From the NCBI GenBank assembly GCA_002320775.1, contig DCKY01000029.1, positions 1-28,422 on the forward strand: a stretch of DNA of 28,422 nt, read 5' to 3'. A program made the position numbers and the translations under genes. The notes below the pieces were generated by a model. The model ran no database searches, was not told the DNA's origin, and saw nothing but the letters and a program-made list of their open reading frames with translations. Positions 6,539-15,392 of this stretch are shown here, one piece after another (position 1 is the stretch's first letter; every line of letters begins with the position of its first letter). Source of the DNA: Planctomycetes bacterium UBA1662. GTDB lineage: Bacteria; Planctomycetota; UBA8108.

Positions 6539-7834
6539 GTGTTGATTCGTTATCTCGCGGTCGCGATTTGTTTTGGAGTGCTGTTGCCCACCCTGGAGCT
6601 CGGGGCCCGGCAGCCCAACGTACTCCTGATTATCTCAGACGATCAATCCTGGACTGACTTCGGCTTTATGGGGCACAAGGTGATCAAGACCCCTCACCTC
6701 GACCGGCTCGCGGCCGAGAGCGTTGTCTTTCCGCGCGGCTATGTTCCCACCAGTCTTTGCCGGCCGAGTCTCGCCAGCATGGTTTCGGGTCTCTATCCAC
6801 ACCAGCATAAGATTACCGGGAATGATCCGCCCAGAGGTACCGATCGCAAGGAGATGCTCCGGCATATCAAGAGGATCCCGACGCTGCCAAGATTGCTCGC
6901 GAAGAAGGGTTATCTGAGCCACCAGTCAGGTAAGTGGTGGGAGGGTCATTATGAGCTTGGCGGCTTCACTCACGGGATGACGACAACCGGGCGGCATGGC
7001 GGCCCCGGGCTGACGATCGGGCGCAAGGGGCTCAAGCCAATTTTCGACTTCATCGATGCCGCGGGCGAGAAGCCTTTCTTTATCTGGTACGCGCCCTTTC
7101 TTCCTCACACGCCCCACAATCCTCCGGAGCGGTTGCTGTCGAAATACAAGGCGGAGGGCAAGTCCATTCACGTGGCGCGCTACCAGGCGATGTGCGAGTG
7201 GTTCGATGAGACCTGCGGCGAGCTGTTGGGTTACATCGACAAGAAGAAGCTCAGCGACGATACGCTCGTCGTTTTCGTGACCGACAACGGCTGGATCCAG
7301 AAGGTCCAGTCGCGCGGCAGCGATGTGCGTTCCAAGCGATCGCCCTATGACGGCGGCATCCGTACGCCCGTCATGCTGCGTTGGCCGGGCAAGCTGAAGC
7401 CGGCCCGCCACGAGACGCTCGTCAGCAGCATCGACCTGGCGCCAACCATCCTCGCGGCCGCCGGCCTCGAGGCGGCGCCCGGGATGCAGGGGCTCAACCT
7501 GCTTGATGTTTGCTCGGCCGGGGGGAAGAGCTCCAGGACGAAGATCTTTGGTGAGATCTTCGAACACGATGTGGTCAAGATTGATGACCCGGCGCCAGGC
7601 CTCCTCTACCGCTGGTGTATCCTTGATGAGTGGAAGCTCATTCTTCCCCACCGCGGCAGCCCGGTCATTTCCCGTAAGCGGAAGACCCGCTACCGGGATC
7701 CCATCTGGGATACCCCACAGCTATTCAACCTGTCCGTTGATCCGCATGAAAAGCAGGATGTCAAAGGGCAGCCGGCACGGATCTCCTCCATGAGTTCCGA
7801 TATCGAGCGCTGGTGGAAGGTGGAGAAGCCCTGA
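6539..7834 (+). CDS. Secreted sulfatase with a variant CxPxL maturation motif
   Basis: The protein has 431 residues from GTG 6539, with an N-terminal signal peptide of about 23 residues. It is an alkaline-phosphatase-fold sulfatase: ISDDQSWTDFGFMG (metal-binding Asp pair), SLCRPSLASMVSGLYPHQH, SGKWWEG, FLPHTPHNPP, VTDNGW and SKRSPYDGGIRTP. The formylglycine position is C74, but the maturation motif reads C-R-P-S-L, so the usual Arg of CxPxR is Leu (L78). From memory, CRxSL-type variants occur among planctomycete sulfatases, so this is more likely a subfamily trait than a broken gene, and the other catalytic segments are kept. It has no C-terminal accessory domain, unlike the sulfatase at 3132. 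The gene follows threonine synthase by 129 bases and could be in the same transcript or have its own promoter. Substrate unknown. Confidence 0.9.
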   Translation: MLIRYLAVAICFGVLLPTLELGARQPNVLLIISDDQSWTDFGFMGHKVIKTPHLDRLAAESVVFPRGYVPTSLCRPSLASMVSGLYPHQHKITGNDPPRGTDRKEMLRHIKRIPTLPRLLAKKGYLSHQSGKWWEGHYELGGFTHGMTTTGRHGGPGLTIGRKGLKPIFDFIDAAGEKPFFIWYAPFLPHTPHNPPERLLSKYKAEGKSIHVARYQAMCEWFDETCGELLGYIDKKKLSDDTLVVFVTDNGWIQKVQSRGSDVRSKRSPYDGGIRTPVMLRWPGKLKPARHETLVSSIDLAPTILAAAGLEAAPGMQGLNLLDVCSAGGKSSRTKIFGEIFEHDVVKIDDPAPGLLYRWCILDEWKLILPHRGSPVISRKRKTRYRDPIWDTPQLFNLSVDPHEKQDVKGQPARISSMSSDIERWWKVEKP

Positions 7835-7991
7835 GATCGGCTGATTCCGCGGTCTCTCGCCTTCCGGTCCCCCGGCGCGGAGATTCCTCTGGAGCAGCTA
7901 AGTAGCGTCCCCGGACAATATGTCATAAAATAGCCTGCTTGTATGAATAACGGCTTTTCTCCAGGGGCCCCGCGGGGCTGGACTCGAATTC

Positions 7992-9791
7992 GTGGAACAC
8001 ATACGCAACTTCTGCATCATCGCTCATATCGACCATGGGAAATCTACGCTCGCAGACCGCCTGATCCAGGCCTGCGGCGCGGTCGATGATCGGAAGTTCC
8101 GCGACCAGATCCTCGACAGTATGGATATCGAGCGTGAGCGGGGCATCACGATCAAGAGCAATACGGTCACCCTCGAATACACCGCCGCCGATGGCGAGGT
8201 CTACCAGCTCAACCTGATCGACACGCCCGGGCATGTCGATTTTTCACACGAGGTGCGGCGTTCGCTGATGTCGTGCGAGGGCGCCCTTCTCCTGGTGGAT
8301 GCCTCCCAGGGAGTGGAGGCCCAGACGGTCGCCAATCTCTACCTGGCCATGGAGTACGAGCTGGAGCTGGTGCCGGTGATCAACAAGATCGACCTTCCGG
8401 CCGCGGACATCGACCGGGTGAGCGAGGAGATCGATGCAGACCTGGGGCTTGATCCCTTCGAGGCTATCCAGTGTTCAGCGAAGAACAATATCGGTATCGA
8501 TGGTGTGCTTGAGGCGATTGTCGAGAGGCTGCCGTCTCCGGGCGGAGATCCCGAGGCACCCCTCAAGGCGCTGGTCTTTGACGCGCAATACGATAAGTAC
8601 CGGGGCGTGGTCATGTTGGTGAGGGTGGAGGATGGCGTTATCAGGAAGGGACAGTCCATCCGGCTGATGTACACCGAGGCGGACCATGTCGTCGAGGAGG
8701 TGGGCTACCTGAAGCTCGAGAAGGTGGCGACAGGCACCCTCGAGACCGGCAGCGTCGGCTACGTGATCGCCGGAATCAAGACGATCCAGGATATCAACAT
8801 CGGCGACACCATGACGGAGACCGAACGTCCGGCGAAAGAGCCGATCCCCGGCTACAGGGAGGCGAAGCCGGTCGTTTATTCCTCGATCTACCCGATGTCG
8901 AGCGAAGACTACGGCGATCTGACCAAGGCGCTCGACAAGCTCAAGCTCAACGACGCAGCCCTGACCTTCACCAAGGTGTCCTCCGCCGCGCTCGGCTTCG
9001 GCTTTCGCTGCGGCTTCCTCGGCCTGCTGCACCTCGACATTGTCCAGGAGAGACTCGAGCGCGAGTTCGGCATGTCGCTGCTGCTGTCGGCGCCGACGGT
9101 GCAATACGATGTGACCCTCACCAATGGTGAGGAGGTCGTGGTTGATAATCCGAGCTTCTTTCCCGATGCCGGGGATGTTGAGCGTGTCGAGGAACCTTAC
9201 ATCAAGGCCTCGATCATGATTCCGGAGAAGTTCCTCGGAGCGGTCATGGAGCTCTGCCGGGAGCAGCGCGGCGAGAAAACCCAGTTCGACTACCTGGCCG
9301 TGGGCCGGGTGGAGGTTACCAGTGAGATGCCCCTGGCCGAGGTGCTCTTCGATTTTTACGACAGGCTCAAGACGGTAACCCGGGGCTACGGATCCTTTGA
9401 TTACGATGCCCTCGATTATCGTGCCACGGATATCGTCAAGGTCGACATCATGGTCAACAAGGAGCGTGTTGACGCGCTCTCGCAGTTGGTCCATCGCGAA
9501 AAGGCGCGCTCCCGGGCGATGCATTATTGCGACAAGCTCTCCTCGACCATTCCGAAGCACCAGTTCAAGATCCCGATCCAGGGGACCATCGGCGGGACCA
9601 TCATCGCCCGCAAGACCATCAACGCTTTCCGCAAGGACGTCACCGCCAAGTGCTACGGCGGCGACATTACGCGTAAGCGCAAGCTGCTGGAGAAGCAGAA
9701 GAAGGGTAAGCAGAAGATGAAGATGGTCGGCTCCGTCGAGATCCCGCAGGAGGCCTTCATCGCTGTCCTCAAGACGGAAAAAGAGAAGTGA
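7992..9791 (+). CDS. lepA: Elongation factor 4 (LepA), back-translocating ribosomal GTPase
   Basis: This is a full-length 599-residue LepA, the ribosome-bound translational GTPase that acts during elongation and 30S biogenesis. The GTP-binding motifs are intact: AHIDHGKST (residues 11-19), RGITIKSNTV in switch I, DTPGH (77-81), NKID (131-134) and CSAKNNIG. The LepA-specific C-terminal domain is present (YGGDITRKRKLLEKQKKGK and then VGSVEIPQEAF). The start is GTG at 7992: the homology begins with EHIRNFCIIAHID, and the upstream ATG at 7943 is out of frame. No strong Shine-Dalgarno site is visible before it, which is unusual for such a gene. The stop overlaps the start of hemW (GTGA). The lepA-hemW order is also known from Firmicutes such as Bacillus subtilis. 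Confidence 0.98.
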   Translation: MEHIRNFCIIAHIDHGKSTLADRLIQACGAVDDRKFRDQILDSMDIERERGITIKSNTVTLEYTAADGEVYQLNLIDTPGHVDFSHEVRRSLMSCEGALLLVDASQGVEAQTVANLYLAMEYELELVPVINKIDLPAADIDRVSEEIDADLGLDPFEAIQCSAKNNIGIDGVLEAIVERLPSPGGDPEAPLKALVFDAQYDKYRGVVMLVRVEDGVIRKGQSIRLMYTEADHVVEEVGYLKLEKVATGTLETGSVGYVIAGIKTIQDINIGDTMTETERPAKEPIPGYREAKPVVYSSIYPMSSEDYGDLTKALDKLKLNDAALTFTKVSSAALGFGFRCGFLGLLHLDIVQERLEREFGMSLLLSAPTVQYDVTLTNGEEVVVDNPSFFPDAGDVERVEEPYIKASIMIPEKFLGAVMELCREQRGEKTQFDYLAVGRVEVTSEMPLAEVLFDFYDRLKTVTRGYGSFDYDALDYRATDIVKVDIMVNKERVDALSQLVHREKARSRAMHYCDKLSSTIPKHQFKIPIQGTIGGTIIARKTINAFRKDVTAKCYGGDITRKRKLLEKQKKGKQKMKMVGSVEIPQEAFIAVLKTEKEK

Positions 9792-10936
9792 GCTCCGGAG
9801 GCGGAGCGGGACTTTATCTCCACGTTCCATTCTGCTCGGCGGTTTGCCCCTATTGCGACTTCGCCGTCGTGCCGGCCGACGCATCGCGAAGCGCTCGCTA
9901 TGTCCAGGCCCTCCTTACCGAGCTCGCGCTGCTCGGCGAAGAAGAGCTCTCCTTTGACACCATCTATTTCGGCGGCGGGACTCCCTCCGCGCTTTCCCGC
10001 GCAGACCTGGAGTCTATTCTTGCCGCCGCCAGGCGGAGCCTCGCTGTCGAGGATGATGCGTGGCTGGCGCTGGAGGCGAACCCGGAGGACGTCGATGCCG
10101 CCGCCCTGGAGGGGTGGCGCGGCCTCGGCGTGAATATGCTCAGCCTCGGCGTGCAGTCCTTCCAGGCGGAGGAGCTTCGATTTCTCGGCCGCCGTCACAG
10201 CGCAGCCGAGGGAGAGCGCGCGGTGCGCGAGGCTCTCACCGCGGGTTTTGACATTGTCTCGGTCGATCTCATCTTCGGCCTCCCCGGGCAGGAGCCGGAG
10301 AATCTGCGTGACAGCATTCGGAGGCTCGCCGAGCTCGATCCGCAGCATGTCTCCTGCTACCAGCTCACCGTTCACGAGGGGACGCCCTTTCATCGCAGGA
10401 GACAGCAGGGCCGGCTGCTCGAGCTGGGCGAGTCCAGCCAGGGCGAGCTGTTTGAGCTCGTACATTCCGAGCTGGAAGCCGCCGGCTACAGCGCCTACGA
10501 GGTATCGAACTTTGCGAAGACGGAGGATGCGCGCTCTCTGCATAACCAGAAATACTGGGATCACTCTTCCTATCTCGGAGCCGGGCTTGCCGCCCATTCG
10601 TTCTCCGGCCGCAGGCGCTGGTGGAACGAGCCGGACCTCGAACGCTATTGTTCGAGGCTGGAGCGGGGTGAGCGGCCCTTGGCCGGCGGCGAGGAGCTGG
10701 ACTCTTCGGAGCTCGCGCTGGAGGCCGTCATGCTCGGTCTGCGCCGCAGCCGCGGGCTGGATCTCGACCGTCTCAGGGCCGACTATGGTCTCAACCTTCT
10801 CGAGCGCAATGCCGCGATTATTGAGAGTTATGTCGAGGACGGCCTGGCCGTGGTGGATGGACGCCTGCGGCTGACCCCGCGCGGCCTCGCCGTGGCCGAT
10901 GCGGTGGTACGCTCTCTTGACCTGGATCCCGCCTGA
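9788..10936 (+). CDS. hemW: HemW-type radical SAM protein (heme chaperone family)
   Basis: This 382-residue radical SAM protein starts at GTG 9788, overlapping the lepA stop by three bases. The 4Fe-4S cluster motif is C16-SAV-C20-PY-C23 followed by DF, the HemW pattern CxxxCxxCxF, unlike the CxC ending of true coproporphyrinogen dehydrogenase HemN. The SAM-binding segment FGGGTPS lies at about residue 61. The HNQKYW motif at 252-257 matches the HNxxYW signature of HemW, which binds heme and passes it to target proteins. The C-terminal part (about 300-382) is the small HemN-type C-terminal domain. The many c-type heme proteins in this window are a plausible but unproven reason for needing heme handling; cytochrome c maturation itself uses other machinery. 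Convergent with the cupin gene six bases downstream. Confidence 0.95.
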   Translation: MSSGGGAGLYLHVPFCSAVCPYCDFAVVPADASRSARYVQALLTELALLGEEELSFDTIYFGGGTPSALSRADLESILAAARRSLAVEDDAWLALEANPEDVDAAALEGWRGLGVNMLSLGVQSFQAEELRFLGRRHSAAEGERAVREALTAGFDIVSVDLIFGLPGQEPENLRDSIRRLAELDPQHVSCYQLTVHEGTPFHRRRQQGRLLELGESSQGELFELVHSELEAAGYSAYEVSNFAKTEDARSLHNQKYWDHSSYLGAGLAAHSFSGRRRWWNEPDLERYCSRLERGERPLAGGEELDSSELALEAVMLGLRRSRGLDLDRLRADYGLNLLERNAAIIESYVEDGLAVVDGRLRLTPRGLAVADAVVRSLDLDPA

Positions 10937-10942
10937 GGCGGC

Positions 10943-11257
10943 TCAGCTGTTGTAGCCGAAGAGCCAGGTTGCCCTGGTCGAGCCGATGTTGCGGACGCTG
11001 TGGGCCGCGCCGCGGGGGATGAAGAGCTCTTCTCCGGGCTGGGGCCGATGGATCTTGCCGCTCACCTCGAATTCGAGCGTCCCCTCGATGACGACGACCA
11101 GCTCATCGGTGGAGTGTACGAAGTCATTCCATTCCTGGCCGGGGGAATCCTCCCAGGGCTCGCAGCTGAATCCGCGGGCCGCCCAGTCTTTCCTGATGGT
11201 ATCGGGATCTACGGGCGGTTCCTGCACGGCTCTCTCCAGTCGGGGCTTGGGTAACAT
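10943..11257 (-). CDS. Small single-domain cupin protein
   Basis: The protein has 104 residues, starts at ATG 11257 and has no signal peptide, so it is cytoplasmic. Cupin motif 2 is perfect, GEELFIPRGAAHSVRN (G-x5-PxG-x2-H-x3-N). Motif 1 is reduced: HSTDELVVVIEG keeps the first His, the Glu and the Gly but has Thr where the second metal-binding His should be. The fold therefore seems certain, while the metal site is partly changed and catalysis is not guaranteed. The N-terminal 40 residues (about PRLERAVQEPP to RGFSCEPWEDSPG) are outside the cupin core. It stands between convergent hemW and the divergent phospholipase-like gene. Substrate unknown. Confidence 0.85.
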   Translation of the reverse strand: MLPKPRLERAVQEPPVDPDTIRKDWAARGFSCEPWEDSPGQEWNDFVHSTDELVVVIEGTLEFEVSGKIHRPQPGEELFIPRGAAHSVRNIGSTRATWLFGYNS

Positions 11258-11294
11258 CTGGCAATCAGAAGGCTGTGCGGACAGTATAGACCGA

Positions 11295-12209
11295 ATGCTC
11301 GTGCTTCTGAAATTGACAGTTCACCATCGGCTGGCGAGGCCCTCGCGTCTCCTCGCCGCCTTCCTGCTCCTGGCGTTCGCCTTGCCTATTGGCGGTGAAG
11401 ACCCGGCTGTCACTCCCGGTGTAAAAAAGACCGCCGGTGGCGGCACTGGAGCGAAGAAACTTCGAGCGAAACGTTACGACGAGGTGGCCTATGCCACCAC
11501 CCACAATGCCATGAGCAACAGCGACGAGGGCTGGCTGTTTCCAAACCAGACGCACAGTCTCACCCGTCAGCTGGACGATGGCATCCGGGCCTTCATGCTG
11601 GATGTGCATGACAAGGATGGGAAACCGTATCTCTGCCATAGCCGTTTCTTTCTTGGCAGCCGGCCTCTGAAGGATGGCCTGGGCGAGCTGGCCGCCTACC
11701 TGGGGAAGAATCCCCGCGAGGTGCTCACGATCATCTTTGAGAGCTACGTGAGCTCGAAGGCTCTCGCGGGGGCCTTCAAGGAGAGCGGTCTCTTGCGTTA
11801 CGCGCACAGCCAGCCGAAGGGAAAACCCTGGCCTACGCTCGGCGAGATGGTCGCCTCGGGCAGGCGGCTGGTCGTCTTCACCGACCGTGCCGGAGGGGAG
11901 CTCCCCTGGCTGCACCGGGTCTGGGATTTCTGCTGGGAGACCCATTTCTCCGCGCGGAGCCGCAAAGACCTCGTCTGCCGGAAGAACCGGGGTTCCTCGA
12001 AAAACAGTCTCTTTATACTAAACCATTTCCTGACTCGCCCAGTGGCGTCGGCAAGGCTTGCGGACGAGGTGAACCACAATCCGTTCCTCAAGAAACGAGT
12101 TGAACAGTGCCGGAAGGCTTCAGGGAGGCTGCCGAATTTCATCACGGTTGATTTTTATGAGCGCGGTGATGTCATAGCAGTAGTAGATGAACTCAACGGT
12201 ATTCGGTAA
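11295..12209 (+). CDS. Secreted PI-PLC X-domain-like phosphodiesterase
   Basis: The protein has 304 residues from ATG 11295, which starts a signal peptide-like segment (LLAAFLLLAFALPIGG). The open frame extends far upstream across the cupin gene, but that part is its antisense. The mature part resembles the catalytic X domain of bacterial phosphatidylinositol phospholipase C: YDEVAYATTHNAMSNSD holds the first catalytic-type His (H70), GIRAFMLDVHD is the typical strand with acidic residues, and PYLCHSRFFLG holds the second His (H115). Later segments (NPREVLTIIFESY, GRRLVVFTDRAG, PNFITVDFYERGD) fit the same TIM-barrel family. It has no Y or C2 domain. It would act outside the cytoplasm on phospholipids or other phosphodiesters; the true substrate cannot be read from sequence. 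The short gap to the cupin gene is a divergent promoter region. Confidence 0.82.
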   Translation: MLVLLKLTVHHRLARPSRLLAAFLLLAFALPIGGEDPAVTPGVKKTAGGGTGAKKLRAKRYDEVAYATTHNAMSNSDEGWLFPNQTHSLTRQLDDGIRAFMLDVHDKDGKPYLCHSRFFLGSRPLKDGLGELAAYLGKNPREVLTIIFESYVSSKALAGAFKESGLLRYAHSQPKGKPWPTLGEMVASGRRLVVFTDRAGGELPWLHRVWDFCWETHFSARSRKDLVCRKNRGSSKNSLFILNHFLTRPVASARLADEVNHNPFLKKRVEQCRKASGRLPNFITVDFYERGDVIAVVDELNGIR

Positions 12210-12325
12210 ATTGTACGGGTCAGCGGGAGCCCGGATGGGCCCCCTCACTGGCAATGTCCATCAGCTCTGATTCATTAGCACGGGTATCCCGGGCCTCCGG
12301 CGCTGCCGGTTTCCGGTACCTTTTG

Positions 12326-12330
12326 AAGGA
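12326..12330 (+). promoter_or_regulatory. Ribosome binding site deciding the start at 12338
   Basis: AAGGA is seven bases before ATG 12338, which begins a clear signal peptide. The longer open frame from 12254 has no comparable site and would bury the signal. Confidence 0.7.
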
Positions 12331-12337
12331 CCAGAAG

Positions 12338-15300
12338 ATGCCAATTGCAACAGGAACCTCTTTTCGAGCGGCCCTGGCCTTTGCCGGGCTGCTTCTCGCC
12401 GTTACCTCCCGGCTCTCTGCCGAGGCCGTCATCGAGTTCAACCGCGATGTCCGCCCCATTCTTTCGGACAAATGCTTCGCCTGTCATGGGCCGGACAAGG
12501 GGAAGCGAAAAGGCGATCTTCGTCTGGACATCGAGAAGGCGGCCTTTGCTGAGCGCGAGGGCCGCCGGGCGATCGTCGCGGGCAAGCTGGATGACAGCGA
12601 GCTCTACAAGCGGATCACCCATTCGAGCAAGCGCAAGAGGATGCCGCCGGAGAAGTTCGGCAAGAGCCTGAGCCAGGGAGAGATCGATATCCTGCGCAAG
12701 TGGATTGAGCAGGGCGCGCGCTGGCAGGCGCATTGGTCGGCTATCCAGCCCGTCAAGACCGACCCGCCCCCGGGAGAGGGCAACCCGGTCGACCGCTTTA
12801 TCCGCTCCAGGCTGGAGCGTGAACAGAAGAAGCCGGCTCCCAAGGCTGATCGTCGGACGATCATTCGCCGTATGACCTTCGATCTGACCGGCCTGCCTCC
12901 TTCTCCCGCAGATGTGGACGCCTTCGTCTCCGACAAGGCCTCTGATGGAGAGGCCGCCGCGCGAGTGATCGAGAAGCTGCTCGCCTCCGAGCATTACGGC
13001 GAACGAATGGCCATGTACTGGCTTGACCTCGTGCGTTATGCCGACACCAACGGGATCCATGGCGACAACCACAGGGAGCACGCTCTCTACCGCGACTACG
13101 TCATCGATTCTTTCAATGAAAACAAGACCTTCGATGAGTTCACCCGAGAGCAGCTGGCCGGTGACCTGCTGCCGGATGCCTCGGTCCAGACGCGGATTGC
13201 CTCCGGCTACAATCGCCTGTTGATGACCACCCGCGAGGGCGGCGCCCAGGCCAAGGAGTATCTTGCCAAGTATGCCGCCGATCGCGTGCGTAACGCATCC
13301 AGCGTCTGGATGGCTTCGACGATGGGCTGTGCCGAGTGTCACGACCATAAGTTCGACCAGTTCACGATGAAGGATTTTTACTCCTTCGCGTCTTTCTTCG
13401 CCGACATCAAGGAGACGGCGGTTGGCACCCAGGCTGCCACAGCCATGCCCTCCCGGGCTCAGTTGAGACAGATTGCCGAGATCGACTCGAAGGCGGGGGA
13501 GATCAGGAAGTCTCTCGATGTGCAGACGCCCGAGCTTACCGAAGCCCAGGCTCTCTGGGAGAAGAAGGCCTTGCCCCGCAAGGCCTCAACAGCCTGGTCC
13601 ACTCTCCGTCCTGTAGAGGCCTCCTCGGCTGCAGGGGCGACCCTGAAGGTCCTCGATGATGGATCCATACTCGCCAGCGGCGCCAACCCGGACAAGGATG
13701 TCTACACCCTGCGTTTCGAGGCTAAGCTTCGAGGGGTGACCGGGCTCAGGCTCGAGGTCCTCCCCGATGCATCGCTGCCGTTCAAGGGTCCCGGCCGGGC
13801 CGAGAACGGCAACATCGTTCTCAACGAGTTCGAGGTCCGCCAGGGCGACCGGAAGGTTTCCTGGGGAGTTGTTACTGCAAGTCATTCCCAGGACAAGTAT
13901 GGCGTTGCGGGTGTCACGGATGGAAACCAGGCGACCGGCTGGGCTCTTCTTCCCAGGGCCGGAGCGGAGAGTCACGCCGTCTTCGAGGCCAGCAATGTGC
14001 TTATCTCCAAGGACCGGAAGACCTCTTTTATCATCAAGCTTCATCAGAATTACGGCGGTCGCCATACGCTTGGACGTTTCAGGCTCCTGGCGACCGACTC
14101 CTCGCCTCCGATTCGAGCCGAGGACTCCGGCGGTATTCCCGTTGATGTCATCACCGCGTTGGAGGTCAAGTCCTCTCGAAGGACACCGGAGCAGAAGGAG
14201 GCCATCTCCCGCTACTACAGGAGCATCTCGCCGGTTCTTGCGGCGGCCCGCAGGGAGCTGGAGTCGCTCGCGTCCCGTAAGAAGAAGCTCGAGAAGGGCT
14301 CCACGAAGGTCCTGATCTCGACGGCTCAGAAGCCGCGCATGATGCGCGTCCTTCCCCGCGGCGACTGGCTCGATGATTCCGGCGAAGAGGTCAATCCGGC
14401 GGTTCCGGGTTTTCTCAACCAGATCGAGACGAAGGAAGCCCGCGCCACCCGCCTCGACCTGGCCAATTGGATGATTTCGCGAGACAATCCTTATACCGCC
14501 CGGGTATTTGTCAACCGGCTCTGGAAGCTGTTCTTCGGCCGGGGTATCGTGAAATCGCTCGACGATTTCGGCTCCCAGGGTTCCTGGCCAACCCATCCCG
14601 CCCTGCTTGACTGGCTGGCGATCGAGTTTATGGAGAAGGGCTGGGACATCAAGCACATGGCCCGGCTGATTGTCTCCAGCGCCACCTATCGCCAGTCTTC
14701 CCTGGAGAGCAGGGAGGATCGTTCTCTTGATCCTTACAACGACCTCTTTGCGCGCCAGGGGAGGTTTCGGCTCGACGCCGAAATGGTTCGGGATAACGCG
14801 CTCTCCGTCAGCGGTCTGCTGGTCAGAACCCTTGGCGGCAATAGCGTCAAGCCCTACCAGCCCGGCGGGTATTGGTCGCACCTGAACTTTCCCAAGCGTT
14901 CCTACAAGAATTCATCAGGCGAGTCGCTCTATCGCCGGGGCCTCTATACCTACTGGTGCCGTACTTTTCTCCATCCGAGCCTGCTGGCCTTCGACGCGCC
15001 GACCCGGGAGGAGTGTACGGCCGAGCGGGTGCGATCCAACACCCCGCAGCAGGCCCTGGTTCTTCTGAACGACCCGGTCTATGTCGAGGCGGCCCGTGTC
15101 TTTGCCCAGAGGCTGCTGGGCGAGAGTGGAACAGATGTCGACAAGGGTATACAGTGGGCCTTTCGGGAGGCGCTTGCGAGGTCTCCCAGTCCGGCTGAGG
15201 CAAAGCTGCTGAAGGCTCTGCACCAGCGTCATCTTGGAGAATATTCAGGCGACCCGGAGTCGGCGAAGGGCCTGGCTGCGGTGGGCGCGAAGCCGGTCGC

Positions 15301-15388
15301 GGGAGATCTTCCGCAGGCGGAGCTGGCGGCCTGGATTTCAGTTACGCGGGTGATCCTGAATCTGCACGAGATTATTACGAGGTATTGA
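12338..15388 (+). CDS. PSCyt1/DUF1549/DUF1553 (PSD1) cytochrome c-domain protein
   Basis: The protein has 1016 residues from ATG 12338 and a signal peptide of about 28 residues ending near LSAEA. The first domain is the planctomycete cytochrome c module PSCyt1, with heme motif C46-FA-C49-H50 in FNRDVRPILSDKCFACHG. DUF1549 (PSCyt2) follows, with a second CxxCH, C331-AE-C334-H335, in MGCAECHDHKFDQ. A discoidin-like insertion spans about residues 480-590 (NIVLNEFEVRQGD, VAGVTDGNQATGWALLP, HTLGRFRLLATD). The C-terminal DUF1553/PSD1 domain contains ARVFVNRLWKLFFGRGIV, DDFGSQG, HPALLDWLA and SNTPQQALVLLND. The protein is exported, and the heme motifs point to periplasmic electron transfer. The family is expanded in planctomycetes and nearly always precedes a DUF1501 gene, as here with a four-base gap. 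Its biochemical role is not firmly established; polysaccharide oxidation or dehydrogenation is the usual guess. Confidence 0.95.
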   Translation: MPIATGTSFRAALAFAGLLLAVTSRLSAEAVIEFNRDVRPILSDKCFACHGPDKGKRKGDLRLDIEKAAFAEREGRRAIVAGKLDDSELYKRITHSSKRKRMPPEKFGKSLSQGEIDILRKWIEQGARWQAHWSAIQPVKTDPPPGEGNPVDRFIRSRLEREQKKPAPKADRRTIIRRMTFDLTGLPPSPADVDAFVSDKASDGEAAARVIEKLLASEHYGERMAMYWLDLVRYADTNGIHGDNHREHALYRDYVIDSFNENKTFDEFTREQLAGDLLPDASVQTRIASGYNRLLMTTREGGAQAKEYLAKYAADRVRNASSVWMASTMGCAECHDHKFDQFTMKDFYSFASFFADIKETAVGTQAATAMPSRAQLRQIAEIDSKAGEIRKSLDVQTPELTEAQALWEKKALPRKASTAWSTLRPVEASSAAGATLKVLDDGSILASGANPDKDVYTLRFEAKLRGVTGLRLEVLPDASLPFKGPGRAENGNIVLNEFEVRQGDRKVSWGVVTASHSQDKYGVAGVTDGNQATGWALLPRAGAESHAVFEASNVLISKDRKTSFIIKLHQNYGGRHTLGRFRLLATDSSPPIRAEDSGGIPVDVITALEVKSSRRTPEQKEAISRYYRSISPVLAAARRELESLASRKKKLEKGSTKVLISTAQKPRMMRVLPRGDWLDDSGEEVNPAVPGFLNQIETKEARATRLDLANWMISRDNPYTARVFVNRLWKLFFGRGIVKSLDDFGSQGSWPTHPALLDWLAIEFMEKGWDIKHMARLIVSSATYRQSSLESREDRSLDPYNDLFARQGRFRLDAEMVRDNALSVSGLLVRTLGGNSVKPYQPGGYWSHLNFPKRSYKNSSGESLYRRGLYTYWCRTFLHPSLLAFDAPTREECTAERVRSNTPQQALVLLNDPVYVEAARVFAQRLLGESGTDVDKGIQWAFREALARSPSPAEAKLLKALHQRHLGEYSGDPESAKGLAAVGAKPVAGDLPQAELAAWISVTRVILNLHEIITRY

Positions 15389-15392
15389 AAAC

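Noticed and set aside
8475..9884. 469-residue open frame antisense to lepA
   Set aside because: Lies opposite a fully conserved gene; typical of GC-rich third positions; Leu/Val/Asp/Arg-rich composition without domain features.
10986..11294. Upstream extension of the phospholipase-like frame
   Set aside because: It is the reverse complement of the cupin gene; the signal peptide starts at 11295.
12219..12248. GGG-A-GCCC / GGGC-C-CCC hairpin after the phospholipase-like gene
   Set aside because: Stem is short with a mismatch and no T-tract follows, so it was not called a terminator.
13586..14881. 431-residue open frame antisense to the PSCyt1/DUF1553 gene
   Set aside because: Shadow of conserved coding sequence; no recognisable domain.
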